Shown here in pieces: positions 1 through 7,615 of a stretch of 9,905 nt of DNA. A program made the position numbers and the translations under genes. The DNA is from Roseibacillus sp. (GTDB lineage: Bacteria; Verrucomicrobiota; Verrucomicrobiia; Verrucomicrobiales; Akkermansiaceae): the NCBI GenBank assembly GCA_002729275.1, contig PBTP01000010.1, positions 37,587-47,491 of the forward strand. Reading direction: 5' to 3'. The notes below the pieces were generated by a model. The model had not been told where the DNA came from. It ran no database searches and saw only the letters and a list, made by a program, of their open reading frames with translations. Position 1 is the stretch's first letter. Every line of letters starts with the position of its first letter.

Positions 1-21
1 AGAGCGTTCAATTGTTCCTAA

Positions 22-483
22 ATGTCGAAGTCCAGAATCATCCGGGATGTCTGTTCCCTCCTCGAGAACCAACTCGCAATCATGCAGGCGGCCGCAGCAG
101 AAGCCCGTCACAATGCGACCGGAGAGGAGACGAAGTCCGAGGGCAAATATGACACCAGAGCCATCGAGGCGTCATACCTCGCGGGAGCCCAGTCCGCTCA
201 GGCAGAAAAAATTGCAACTGCCATTGGTATCCTGCAGCGCTTTGATCCTTCTCCCTGCCAGGATGGAGAACCCATTCGGTCTGGAACGCTTGTCGAAGCT
301 GAGCATGGGGGGACGATTGTCTTCTACCTCCTCGCGCCCGGGGGCGGAGGATCTACGGTTGAACACGAGGGATTTGATTGCACCGTCCTCACTCCGGAGG
401 CGGCCCTTTACCAGAGCCTTCTGGGAGCACAGCCGGGAGATCTTCTTGACGGAACTTCCTTGGTGGTTCTGGAAGTCAGCTGA
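22..483 (+). CDS. Short GreA/GreB-family transcription elongation factor-like protein
   Basis: A 153-residue protein with the two-part layout of Gre factors: a helical, coiled-coil-like N-terminal half (about 1-75) and a C-terminal FKBP-like half (about 80-153). The segment ATGEETKSEGKYDTRAIEAS (residues 32-51) resembles the conserved core of short GreAB-like proteins. Its acidic residues E35, E36, E40 and D44 lie where Gre factors carry the acidic tip that enters the RNA polymerase secondary channel. Known family role: rescue of backtracked polymerase by stimulating transcript cleavage; whether this short form cleaves or only binds polymerase cannot be told from sequence. An in-frame TAA at 19-21 abuts the ATG, so no longer protein is possible. 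No Shine-Dalgarno sequence precedes the start. The next gene starts about 80 bases downstream on the same strand and is unrelated in function. It is shorter at the N-terminus than GreA (about 158 residues with longer helices). The family call is good; the exact subgroup is not settled. Confidence 0.8.
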   Translation: MSKSRIIRDVCSLLENQLAIMQAAAAEARHNATGEETKSEGKYDTRAIEASYLAGAQSAQAEKIATAIGILQRFDPSPCQDGEPIRSGTLVEAEHGGTIVFYLLAPGGGGSTVEHEGFDCTVLTPEAALYQSLLGAQPGDLLDGTSLVVLEVS

Positions 484-563
484 TTCCCCCCAAGATTTGC
501 GTCCAACAGGAGCGACTACTGAATTTCGCTTGATTATATCACGGATCTCTCTTGGTTTCTCCC

Positions 564-1646
564 ATGGTCCAACTCCTGAAATCGAGAATCGCGTTGCTCG
601 TTATGGTCGCATTACTTGGTTCCCTTCCGCTCGAGGCACGGAAACCGCCAGAAGGGTTCGAGAACATTGACCAAAATATCGTTATTTCAGCGATTCGGAC
701 CCAGATGAAGTACGACGTTCAGTCCTTCACTGTAAAGCCCGGAGCCAAGATCAAGCTAACCTTTCGAAACCCAGATGAGCTTCCACACAACCTGATCATC
801 TGCACCCCGGGAGCCTCCAAAGGCCAAGATAAAGGACAGGAGTTGATCAAGGCCGTTCTCGCATTGGGCGCGAAGGGAGAAGAACTCGGCTGGGAACCGG
901 AATCTCATCCTAGGATTTTACATAGCTCCGGGATGATTCCGCCTGGAAAAGAGACTATCGTATGGTTTCAGGCCCCTGAAAAAGAAGGTAGGTATCCCTA
1001 CGTCTGCACATACCCCGGGCACTTCACCCTGATGAACGGGGTAATGAATGTCTCAAAACGCGCGGCGGTTGGCATTGTGAGGGGTAAACAGCGGAGTGAC
1101 CCTTTCTACACGACTCCGAGTATGCGCCAGCGTCCCCAGGTGAGGCGGATTTTCATGCCCGAAGCCGGGCCAGCCGCAATCGCAGTGGCCGTAAACGACG
1201 ATCTCCATTACTGCTGGGACGCCGGTGAATGCCGCCTGCGCTATATTTGGAAAGGTGATTTTATTGACGGCTGGAGTGTCTTCAAGGGTAACGGTAACGG
1301 CCTTGCTTCGATAGAAGGAGATGTCCTGCTCCGTGAAGAAGCCAACCCCCTTGGGAGTCTTCTCTCGCAGGGATCTGCCCAGCCCAAATTCCTTGGATAC
1401 TCCATTACCGACGGGCTACCCTCCTTTCGGTGGAAAACCTCGGATTTCGTGGTCGAAGAAACTATCAAGCCAACTACGGATGGGAAGGCCCTGTTCCGCA
1501 CCTTTGATATCAAAAGCGAAAAGGAAAAATATCCCATCACTATCAAGTTCCAGTCCTCCAACAAAATGTCGGTCTCTGGAGAATCCCAGACCATCAAAGG
1601 ACCGGGACGCCTGACCGTCACTCTGACTCCCCGCCATGATCCGTAG
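564..1646 (+). CDS. Exported azurin/plastocyanin-like copper protein with an extra C-terminal domain
   Basis: A 360-residue protein. An N-terminal hydrophobic stretch (about 9-22, after K6 and R8) looks like a signal peptide cleaved near A25, placing the protein in the periplasm. Residues about 35-163 form a cupredoxin domain with all four type 1 copper ligands of azurin: H75 (in LPHN), C148, H153 and M157. The block CTYPGHFTLM matches azurin spacing, Cys-X4-His-X3-Met. Known role of the fold: small-range electron transfer. Residues about 164-360 are a second domain I do not recognise, with DAGECRLRYIWKGDFIDGW at 219-237 and two cysteines (C217, C223). The ATG at 564 was chosen over an in-frame TTG at 552 because the signal peptide follows it directly. 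The stop codon lies inside the next gene (11-base overlap), so the two are probably co-translated and act together. No heme motif was seen. The partner protein and copper loading route are unknown. Confidence 0.85.
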   Translation: MVQLLKSRIALLVMVALLGSLPLEARKPPEGFENIDQNIVISAIRTQMKYDVQSFTVKPGAKIKLTFRNPDELPHNLIICTPGASKGQDKGQELIKAVLALGAKGEELGWEPESHPRILHSSGMIPPGKETIVWFQAPEKEGRYPYVCTYPGHFTLMNGVMNVSKRAAVGIVRGKQRSDPFYTTPSMRQRPQVRRIFMPEAGPAAIAVAVNDDLHYCWDAGECRLRYIWKGDFIDGWSVFKGNGNGLASIEGDVLLREEANPLGSLLSQGSAQPKFLGYSITDGLPSFRWKTSDFVVEETIKPTTDGKALFRTFDIKSEKEKYPITIKFQSSNKMSVSGESQTIKGPGRLTVTLTPRHDP

Positions 1647-3144
1647 TACCGCCACACTTATTCTCGCCTCCTGCCTCGCCTCTGCCGACGTATGGACCGA
1701 TGCCTTCAGCATAGAAAAAATATCTCTTCCACCCGGAGTCGATGCACAGATTGGAGGCCTTGCAACAACGCCCAGCGGTAACCTTGCGGCATGTTTTCAT
1801 CGCGGCGAACTCTTCATTTACAACCCAAAGGAGGGCACCTGGAAGCAGTTTGCCTCAGGGCTGCATGAACCACTGGGCATACTGGCAGAGAGTGACTCCA
1901 GCTTTCTGGTTATGCAGCGCCCCGAATTGACAAGGGTCAGTGATACGGATGGCGATGGGATCGGAGACCTTTACCAGACAGTCTTCGATGATTTTGGGAT
2001 GACTGGAAATTATCATGAGTTCGCCTTTGGTCTCGCACAGGACAAGGAGGGCTACATATATCTCGCTCTTGGGACTGCCTCCAATGGCGCCGGTATTCGC
2101 GAGGAGATTCGTGGTCGCTGGAGTCCTATTGGTCTTGATCGGAAATATATGCTGAATGGCCCCGAGTGGCGTAAATATAAGGGGCGGGCCGGGCGCATGT
2201 ATTCCAGAGTTCCCTACCGCGGATGGGTGCTCAAGGTTTCTCCCGATGGCAGCAAGTGGCAGCCATTCGCAAGTGGGTTCCGATCTCCAGAAGGGCTTGG
2301 TTTCGACAAGGATGGTCGCCTTTATGTTGCTGATAACCAAGGAGACTGGCTGGGAACGAGCAAGATCTTTCACGTGCGGGAGGGACGCTTCTACGGGCAC
2401 CCCGCGTCCTTGGTTTGGAAGGAAGGCTGGAGCCGGGAGCCTTTGCAGGTTGCGGTAGCAGAGCTTGAAAAATTGCGCACCCCGGCGATGGGCCTGTTAC
2501 CTCAGGGCGAGTTGGCAAACTCACCTACGGAACCACTCATGATTCCAAAAGGTGTTTTCGGCGGATTCAGCGAGCAGATGCTCATCGGGGAGATGAACAG
2601 CCCCACTCTTGTCCGGTTCCTCCCTGACCCCGTAGGCGAGGTCTCTCAAGGGGCGGCTATTCCTTTTCTGCGAACCGGAGCACTGGGAGCAGGTAACCAT
2701 CGGATGTCCTTTACCCCTGATGGATCACTTTGGGTTGCAAAGACCCATCTCTCATGGGCTGGAAGTGAAGGTCTCGTCAGAGTGCGCCTGAAGGAAGACG
2801 CTGCTGACTTTATTGCCATTGATCGCGTCGAGCTAACGTCCCGGGGATTTTCGTTGGGGTTCACCCAACCGGTCGATCCAGAAAGCCTCGAAAAGGTTGA
2901 GATTACCCGCCACACCTACAAATATCATGCTGGTTACGGCTCACCAAAGGTGGACAAGCAGAACGTTGCCATCAAGACAACGAGCCTCTCCGCAGAGGGC
3001 CGCTCCTGTGTAATTAGCTTCAAGAATACCGGAGACTTGAAAAGTGGATATCTTTATACCCTCCGCCTCCCAGAGGTTCGCTCAAACAGCGGAAAAATCC
3101 TCTTGGGCGACACGGTGTATTATACGCTTCACGCGAAACGGTAG
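1636..3144 (+). CDS. Exported PVC-type beta-propeller protein, glucose/sorbosone dehydrogenase-like
   Basis: A 502-residue protein. It opens with a short signal sequence (hydrophobic 6-16). A signal peptidase I site after ASA (A17) is likely; LASC at 10-13 also fits a lipobox, so a lipoprotein cannot be excluded. Residues about 30-380 carry repeated propeller-type strands such as GLATTPSGNLAA, ASGFRSPEGLGFDKDGRLYVADN (212-234, shown as a motif region) and MSFTPDGSLWVAK. A DxDxDG calcium-loop-like motif TDGDGIGD sits at 104-111. NYHEFAFGL (125-133) and REGRFYGHPA (248-257) are typical of the PVC membrane-bound dehydrogenase/sorbosone dehydrogenase family. The C-terminal part (about 395-502) is a beta-rich module with YGSPKVD and VYYTLHA, also usual in that family. 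There is no CxxCH, so no cytochrome c domain. The gene starts inside the cupredoxin gene and probably works with its product in the periplasm. Substrate and true enzymatic activity are unknown; a binding or scaffold role is possible. Confidence 0.8.
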   Translation: MIRSTATLILASCLASADVWTDAFSIEKISLPPGVDAQIGGLATTPSGNLAACFHRGELFIYNPKEGTWKQFASGLHEPLGILAESDSSFLVMQRPELTRVSDTDGDGIGDLYQTVFDDFGMTGNYHEFAFGLAQDKEGYIYLALGTASNGAGIREEIRGRWSPIGLDRKYMLNGPEWRKYKGRAGRMYSRVPYRGWVLKVSPDGSKWQPFASGFRSPEGLGFDKDGRLYVADNQGDWLGTSKIFHVREGRFYGHPASLVWKEGWSREPLQVAVAELEKLRTPAMGLLPQGELANSPTEPLMIPKGVFGGFSEQMLIGEMNSPTLVRFLPDPVGEVSQGAAIPFLRTGALGAGNHRMSFTPDGSLWVAKTHLSWAGSEGLVRVRLKEDAADFIAIDRVELTSRGFSLGFTQPVDPESLEKVEITRHTYKYHAGYGSPKVDKQNVAIKTTSLSAEGRSCVISFKNTGDLKSGYLYTLRLPEVRSNSGKILLGDTVYYTLHAKR

Positions 3145-3251
3145 AGGTTGCATTCCTTGCCCTCCTCTGGCCCGGGCTTAACCTTGCTCCTTGGGAGCGA
3201 CCCAGAAGATACGTGCTGTGATTGAAGAAGCATGGGGGGTAGGGTCTCCAT
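3145..3251 (+). other. Intergenic spacer with one small hairpin
   Basis: This 107-base spacer separates the propeller gene from the cysteine-peptidase candidate. A short perfect hairpin, GCTCC-TTG-GGAGC, lies at 3186-3198, but no T-run follows, so it is a poor terminator candidate. No convincing -35/-10 pair was found. The G-rich stretch GGGGGGTAGGG ends about 8 bases before the next ATG and is at best a weak ribosome binding site. Confidence 0.35.
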
Positions 3252-4025
3252 ATGCGGAGGTTACTGCTACGAGTTGTCCTCCTTCTTGCCGTGGTCTCCC
3301 TCGGCATTACCGTTTGGACTCAGCGGCACCGGCTCACTACTTCTATCGAACAATTGCTCGTCTCGCAGCGTAGTTCAGAGCCAGCTCCAGACCTCGCCAC
3401 CTACAGGACCCTTTCGAGGGACCTCGAGCAGCACCGCCAGCGCCTCGGCCAATCCTACCTGAAAGCGCCGATTGGGCCTGAACGGAACGCCCTCCTGACC
3501 CAGACTCGCGAGCTTTTGCAGATGAGCCTGCCACGCCTGATGCGATGCTGGCTGGGCACCCCATGGGATTTTAACGGGACCGCCCACGAACCGGGCACGG
3601 GAAAAGTTGCCTGTGGTTATTTTGTCTCTTCCGTACTTCAGGATGCTGGGTTTGAGGTTGAATGGGCTCCCCTCGCCCAACAGGCCTCCCAAAATATATT
3701 GGGAACTTTTCTACCCAGGGGAGAAATGAGGATCAGAGTCGGAATGGACTATGACGCCTTTCTCAAAGAGGTCCTCCTCTCCGGACCCGGCATCTATATT
3801 GTAGGGCTGGACAGCCACGTTGCGTTTCTTGTCATTACCAGCAGTAATGACATCCGGTTCATTCATTCTTCCGGCTCGAGTCCCTACTGCGTTATCGACG
3901 AACCCACGGAGCAATCCCAAGTCCTTCGAAACTCTGACTACCGGGTAACCGGCAATCTGACAGCAAGCGATGAAGTCCTGCGTAAATGGCTCCTCGGGGA
4001 AAGATTCAGGACCCAGACGCGCTGA
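3252..4025 (+). CDS. Membrane-anchored NlpC/P60-like cysteine peptidase candidate
   Basis: A 257-residue protein. An N-terminal membrane segment (about 5-22, preceded by R2 and R3) suggests a signal anchor with the rest outside the cytoplasm. Residues about 45-95 are probably helical. The region 99-210 shows a papain-like/NlpC-P60-like order of candidate catalytic residues: C121 in GKVACGYFVSSVLQDAGF (start of the catalytic helix), H189 in GLDSHVAFLV, and H205 in RFIHSSG, a Cys-His-His arrangement. The W-x-G-T-P-W-x-F-N-G motif at 100-109 resembles the usual turn before the catalytic cysteine. NlpC/P60 enzymes mostly cut peptidoglycan stem peptides; that substrate is inferred here and has no binding domain (LysM, SH3b) to support it. 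The start is the first ATG in frame. The gene converges on recO with 32 bases between the stop codons. The superfamily assignment rests on motif order alone, so a catalytically different transglutaminase-like protein remains possible. Confidence 0.65.
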   Translation: MRRLLLRVVLLLAVVSLGITVWTQRHRLTTSIEQLLVSQRSSEPAPDLATYRTLSRDLEQHRQRLGQSYLKAPIGPERNALLTQTRELLQMSLPRLMRCWLGTPWDFNGTAHEPGTGKVACGYFVSSVLQDAGFEVEWAPLAQQASQNILGTFLPRGEMRIRVGMDYDAFLKEVLLSGPGIYIVGLDSHVAFLVITSSNDIRFIHSSGSSPYCVIDEPTEQSQVLRNSDYRVTGNLTASDEVLRKWLLGERFRTQTR

Positions 4026-4057
4026 GTCCCCAGCCTGCTCGGGGGTCTCCCGCATCT

Positions 4058-4606
4058 TCATCCGGCATTGGGGCCCTCTCCCAGAAGTGCAAGGCAATCC
4101 TTACGGGAGCGGGGCAACCTTCCAAATGCCCTTTCCAAGGCCGCTCCAGCGTTCACCCCGTCATGACCAACTCCAAGAAGCTCCGTTAACCTCCGCTCAT
4201 AGTGAAGAAGCGTACGGCGGTCCGCCGAAGATTTCGAAAGGTAGCGAAGGGCTCCTCGCAGAAGGTCAAATAACTCAGGCACGGGATGCTCCCGCTCCAC
4301 GACGGCCTCAAGAAGCTGGCAAAAATAGGCGGCCACCATGGTTTCGGCGTATCCACGCCGCAATTCAGGATGAAACTCTGACACCTCCACCTCCTTCAGA
4401 ACGTGTAGATCGCTTTTCCGGCTTGGACTCCACACCAGTTCCGCCTCGACAAAGAGGTCAAGCTTTCCTGCAAAAGGACTCGTTGTCCGACGAGCCGCCT
4501 TCGCAACCGTTTTCATCAAGCCTGCTTCCCGACAGCACCAATGCACAATGAGGCTGGTATCACCCAACTTGGTAACTCGAGTTACAATGCCTCGTGCCTT
4601 TTCCAT
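4058..4606 (-). CDS. recO: DNA repair protein RecO, short form
   Basis: Read on the minus strand from the ATG at 4606-4604, this gives 182 residues. The N-terminal part (about 1-75) fits the RecO OB fold: GIVTRVTKLGDTSLIVHW at 6-23, then VAKAARR (34-40) and FAGKLDLFVEAELVW (45-59), all in the order usual for RecO. Residues about 80-180 are helical (ELRRGYAETMVAAYFCQLLE), as in the C-terminal domain. RecO helps RecR and RecF load RecA on SSB-coated single-stranded DNA in gap repair. Many RecO proteins are about 240 residues and some carry a four-cysteine zinc site; this one is shorter, and the zinc-site cysteines are absent. In-frame upstream starts exist (ATG near 4639, and out to 4687), but RecO homology begins at the chosen ATG. 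It is transcribed away from the nucleoside operon and convergent with the peptidase gene. Confidence 0.85.
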   Translation of the reverse strand: MEKARGIVTRVTKLGDTSLIVHWCCREAGLMKTVAKAARRTTSPFAGKLDLFVEAELVWSPSRKSDLHVLKEVEVSEFHPELRRGYAETMVAAYFCQLLEAVVEREHPVPELFDLLRGALRYLSKSSADRRTLLHYERRLTELLGVGHDGVNAGAALERAFGRLPRSRKDCLALLGEGPNAG

Positions 4607-4822
4607 AACCAAAGTGCTACTTCTCTCGAAACCCTGCATATTAAGGCTACCCGATAAAGATATGACCCGGACACAGCGAGGGCCCACTCACGGAAGAGGG
4701 TCTCCCCAAACCTTCAGATCCTGCGACAGCCTGTCAAGGACGCTAAGACCCCGGTCGGCTGCTCGACGGTTTCGGTGGCCCCAGACCTGCTTCTCTGTTA
4801 AACGTTCTTCTGCCCCAGTGAC
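4607..4822. promoter_or_regulatory. Divergent spacer between recO and the nucleoside operon, rich in inverted repeats
   Basis: This 216-base spacer must hold the promoters for recO (leftward) and the nupC-deoD operon (rightward). Visible structure: a bulged hairpin TCCT-GC-GACA-GCC-TGTC-A-AGGA at 4719-4740; a flanking stem GGGTCT (4698-4703) with AGACCC (4746-4751); a second AGACC at 4783-4787 that could compete for the same GGTCT; and GTCG/CGAC at 4754-4757 and 4764-4767. A weak minus-strand -10-like TAATAT lies at 4643-4638, about 30 bases before the recO ATG, with a poor -35. A consensus-like TTGACA on the minus strand at 4737-4732 has no matching -10. I recognise no known riboswitch, and no open frame in it looks coding. 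Confidence 0.4.
4719..4740. repeat. Imperfect inverted repeat in the recO/nupC spacer
   Basis: TCCT at 4719-4722 pairs with AGGA at 4737-4740, and GACA at 4725-4728 pairs with TGTC at 4732-4735. This gives about eight base pairs with small bulges and a GCC loop. It is nested inside the GGGTCT/AGACCC pair (4698-4703, 4746-4751). It could be an operator for a dimeric regulator or part of an RNA leader; the sequence does not decide between these. Confidence 0.45.
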
Positions 4823-6043
4823 ATGTCTGCACTCGTCTCTCTTCTAGGAATCGCTGTTCTTCTGGGGGTCGCGACCATTTTCTCCTCCAACTGGCGGGCT
4901 ATTCAGCTCCGCACAGTAACCGGAGCTCTGCTCCTGCAGATCGGACTGGGCGCCTTTGTCCTCTTCACGACGCAAGGTCAGGCAGTGCTGGGGAGTCTCT
5001 CTACCTTGGTCCGGGCCATCATTTCCAGTGGGGACAAGGGTATCGAATTTCTATTCGGTTCCCTAGCAGAGCAGGAATCCATGGGCTTTATTTTCGTAGT
5101 CCGCGTCCTCCCGGTAATAATCTTTTTCGCCTCCCTTATCGCAGTCCTCTACCACCTTCGCATCATGCCGCTGGTCATTCACAGTCTCGGAGGTGCTCTG
5201 CGCAAGATGCTCGGCACGAGCCGTGCCGAATCCCTCTCGGCTACTGCAAATATTTTTGTTGGTCAAACCGAAGCCCCTCTTGTCGTCCGCCCCTATATCC
5301 CCCGCATGACTCAGTCAGAGCTCTTTGCCATCATGGTAGGGGGTCTCTCCTCAATAGCCGGCTCTGTTCTGGCGGCGTACGCGGGCATGGGTGTAAATCT
5401 TGAGTATCTCCTAGCCGCCTCGTTCATGGCCGCACCAGGAGGGTTGCTTTTCGCCAAAATCCTTTTCCCTGAAAGCGAAACTCCTGAAGAACATCTCCCC
5501 AGCGACGATGCAGAAGACAAGCCGGTCAACGTCCTTGACGCAGCAGCACAAGGAGCCTCTGCTGGCTTGAAGCTCGCCTTGAATGTGGGCGCCATGCTTC
5601 TCGCCTTTATCGCACTCATCGCTCTGCTGAATATGGGTCTTGGAACAGTGGGAGGATGGTTTGGCAACCCCGATATTTCTCTCCAGCAGATTCTCGGGGT
5701 AATCTTTGCTCCTCTTGCCTGGGTTCTCGGCGTGCCGTGGGAAGAGGCCAGTCGGGCTGGTAGTTTTATCGGCCAGAAGATCATCCTCAACGAGTTCGTG
5801 GCCTATAAGGCTCTCCTTGATGACGGCTCACTCTCTCCTCTCTCGGAGGGCATTGTGACCTTTGCCTTATGTGGTTTTGCGAACCTCTCCTCAATCGCCA
5901 TTCTCCTTGGCGGATTAGGCGGGATGGCTCCAACCCGCCGTTCGGACATCGCGCGGATGGGCCTCAAAGCTGTATTCGCAGCCTCCCTCGCTAACTTTAT
6001 GAGTGCCGCTATTGCAGGGCTTTTTCTAGCCCTGGGTAGTTGA
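4823..6043 (+). CDS. nupC: NupC-type concentrative nucleoside transporter
   Basis: A 406-residue integral membrane protein with many hydrophobic helices, the usual size for the CNT family (E. coli NupC has 400 residues). Family signatures are present in order: [13 protein letters not shown] (147-159), the G-Q-T-E motif of nucleoside binding in the first re-entrant hairpin; NEFVAY (323-328); and [20 protein letters not shown] (351-370), whose asparagine and serines (N354, S356, S357) fall in the substrate-binding half of the family. An acidic loop (about 216-234) is probably cytoplasmic or periplasmic filler between helices. It imports nucleosides across the inner membrane by ion symport; whether Na+ or H+ drives it is not evident. 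It is the first gene of the operon, followed after 47 bases by xapX and then the phosphorylases, so it supplies their substrates. The ATG is preceded by no Shine-Dalgarno sequence. The symbol is given by family; a more general CNT label is equally correct. Confidence 0.93.
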   Translation: MSALVSLLGIAVLLGVATIFSSNWRAIQLRTVTGALLLQIGLGAFVLFTTQGQAVLGSLSTLVRAIISSGDKGIEFLFGSLAEQESMGFIFVVRVLPVIIFFASLIAVLYHLRIMPLVIHSLGGALRKMLGTSRAESLSATANIFVGQTEAPLVVRPYIPRMTQSELFAIMVGGLSSIAGSVLAAYAGMGVNLEYLLAASFMAAPGGLLFAKILFPESETPEEHLPSDDAEDKPVNVLDAAAQGASAGLKLALNVGAMLLAFIALIALLNMGLGTVGGWFGNPDISLQQILGVIFAPLAWVLGVPWEEASRAGSFIGQKIILNEFVAYKALLDDGSLSPLSEGIVTFALCGFANLSSIAILLGGLGGMAPTRRSDIARMGLKAVFAASLANFMSAAIAGLFLALGS

Positions 6044-6090
6044 ACTCTCCAAAGCTCATGACCGGCAACATAACCTCTTCACGGAAAACA

Positions 6091-6258
6091 ATGATTGAGA
6101 TCCTCTTGGCCCTTACCGTCGGAATCCTTGTCGGCATTATTTTTAGCGCCTTTAAACTCCCGGTTCCTGCGCCCCCCGCCATTGCGGGAGTGGTTGGTAT
6201 TCTGGGGATTTACCTGGGAGCTCAACTCTGGCCGTTCATCGTGAAACTATTTTCCTGA
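6091..6258 (+). CDS. XapX domain small membrane protein (DUF1427-like)
   Basis: A 55-residue, strongly hydrophobic protein with two membrane segments (about 3-19 and 30-50) separated by [20 protein letters not shown]. The P-x-P-A-P-P-x-I-A-G-x-x-G-I-x-G core, followed by L-G-x-Q-L-x-P, is the hallmark of the XapX family. The family's function is unknown to me. The ATG at 6091 gives the usual family length and a hydrophobic start; ATG 6058 or a TTG overlapping the nupC stop would add a polar N-terminus. A weak GGA lies shortly upstream. It sits between a nucleoside importer and thymidine phosphorylase, which suggests a link to nucleoside transport or use, but this is context only. Confidence 0.8.
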   Translation: MIEILLALTVGILVGIIFSAFKLPVPAPPAIAGVVGILGIYLGAQLWPFIVKLFS

Positions 6259-6286
6259 ATTGACTCCAGTATCTGATCCTTGCCCA

Positions 6287-7615
6287 ATGGCCTTTCTTCC
6301 TCAGGAAATTATACGGCGTAAACGCGATGGCCATATCCTTGGCCGAGATGAAATCAATTTTCTCGTTAATGGCCTTACCGATGGAAACATCAGCGATGGA
6401 CAAGCCGCTGCATTCGCAATGGCAGTCTATTTCAAAAGCCTTAGCTCAGAAGAATGTGTCAGCCTGACTCTCGCCATGCGCGATTCCGGAACTGTCCTTG
6501 ACTGGTCGGATCATCACTTGAATGGGCCGGTGGTCGACAAGCACTCTACCGGTGGCGTAGGGGATTTGGTATCGTTAGTCCTTGGGCCCCTGCTGGCTGC
6601 CTGCGGCGGCTACGTCCCTATGATTTCGGGGCGCGGGCTGGGCCATACAGGTGGAACTCTGGACAAGCTGGATGCAATCCCGGGCTACAACTCTACGCCG
6701 CAAAACTCCCTTTTTCAGAAGGTGGTCAGGGACACAGGCGTTGCCATCATTGGCCAAACAGAAGTTCTCGCACCAGCTGATGGCCGCCTGTACTCGATCC
6801 GGGATACCACTGCAACCGTCGAATCTATCGGGCTGATCACAGCCTCCATTCTCTCCAAGAAGCTTTCCGCGGGTCTCGATTCCCTGGTCATGGACATCAA
6901 AGTTGGCAATGGAGCCTTCATGCCAACTCTAGAGCAGTCACGAGCGTTAGCCCAGAGCATCGTGGACGTCTCTGGTGGGGCGGGAACTCCAACTTCTGCA
7001 CTTATTACTGATATGAACCAGAGCCTTGCTTCGAGTGCTGGCAATGCCATCGAGGTAAGAGAAGCGATCGACTTCCTTACCGGTGGTCAGCGCAATCAGA
7101 GGCTGGAAGAGGTCACTCTCTCCCTTTGTTCAGAGGTTCTTCAGACCTCGGGGCTGGCAGACTCTGAAAGTGAGGCCCTTGCAACTCTCCGGAAGGGGCT
7201 TGCCTCCGGGCAGGCAGCCGACCGGTTTGCACAGATGGTATGTTCTCTGGGGGGACCTGCTGATCTTCTGGACCGTCCCAGCTACTACCTCCCGCTCGCT
7301 CCTGTCTTGAGAGAAATCTACCCCTCTCAGGAAGGGTTCGTTACCTCTATTAATACTCGTGAACTCGGTCTCGCAGTAGTGAAACTAGGAGGCGGCCGAA
7401 GCGAGCCGAAGCAGGTCGTTGACCCACGCGTAGGCCTTGGAAAAATCGTAGCCCTCGGAGAAAGGGTAGACCGGAAAACGCCCCTTGCGGTGGTTTATGC
7501 TGCCTCAGAAGACTCTGCCCTGAGAGTTGCTGATGACTTGCGATCGGCATTTGCCATCAGTAGCCAGGCCCCGGAAGTTACCCCAGTCGTCCTGGAGAGG
7601 GTCGCCTTATCATGA
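6287..7615 (+). CDS. deoA: Thymidine phosphorylase
   Basis: A 442-residue cytoplasmic enzyme, close in length to E. coli DeoA (440) and alignable end to end. It splits thymidine (and often deoxyuridine) with phosphate to give the base and 2-deoxyribose-1-phosphate. Phosphate site: KHSTGGVGD at 85-93. Then [15 protein letters not shown] at 114-128, RDTTATVES at 172-180 and [10 protein letters not shown] at 184-193. K85, S87, S114, R172, S187 and K191 match the E. coli active-site residues with a constant shift of one. The C-terminal domain (about 335-442) with [11 protein letters not shown] is intact. The ATG at 6287 is preferred over an in-frame TTG at 6260 because [16 protein letters not shown] matches the family N-terminus. 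Its last codons overlap the deoB start (ATGA), so translation is probably coupled; xapX ends 28 bases upstream. E. coli-like sequence favours deoA over the broader pyrimidine phosphorylase (pdp). Confidence 0.96.
   Translation: MAFLPQEIIRRKRDGHILGRDEINFLVNGLTDGNISDGQAAAFAMAVYFKSLSSEECVSLTLAMRDSGTVLDWSDHHLNGPVVDKHSTGGVGDLVSLVLGPLLAACGGYVPMISGRGLGHTGGTLDKLDAIPGYNSTPQNSLFQKVVRDTGVAIIGQTEVLAPADGRLYSIRDTTATVESIGLITASILSKKLSAGLDSLVMDIKVGNGAFMPTLEQSRALAQSIVDVSGGAGTPTSALITDMNQSLASSAGNAIEVREAIDFLTGGQRNQRLEEVTLSLCSEVLQTSGLADSESEALATLRKGLASGQAADRFAQMVCSLGGPADLLDRPSYYLPLAPVLREIYPSQEGFVTSINTRELGLAVVKLGGGRSEPKQVVDPRVGLGKIVALGERVDRKTPLAVVYAASEDSALRVADDLRSAFAISSQAPEVTPVVLERVALS

Noticed and set aside
484..563. 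Promoter before the cupredoxin gene (GATTATATC near 532-540)
   Set aside because: The -10-like sequence has no acceptable -35 at 16-18 bases; too weak to annotate.
47..670. A 207-codon + strand frame overlapping the Gre-like gene and the cupredoxin start
   Set aside because: Arg/Ser/Pro-rich composition with no recognisable motif; it overlaps two frames with clear family signatures.
1660..1690. Lipoprotein signal (LASC at residues 10-13) in the propeller protein
   Set aside because: The hydrophobic core before the cysteine is very short; cleavage after ASA (residue 17) is more plausible, so a lipoprotein was not called.
4026..4057. Bidirectional terminator between the peptidase gene and recO
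   Set aside because: The 32-base gap has only a tiny G/C palindrome and no T-runs on either side.
3970..4551. A 193-codon + strand frame antisense to recO
   Set aside because: Pro/Arg/Ser-rich product without domains, opposite a frame with a full RecO N-terminal signature.
4680..4822. SRP RNA or other known small RNA on the minus strand (GAGCAGCCGACC resembles the SRP GCAGCC loop)
   Set aside because: The rest of the SRP apical loop (GGTCAGG and GGAA tetraloop in the right register) is absent.
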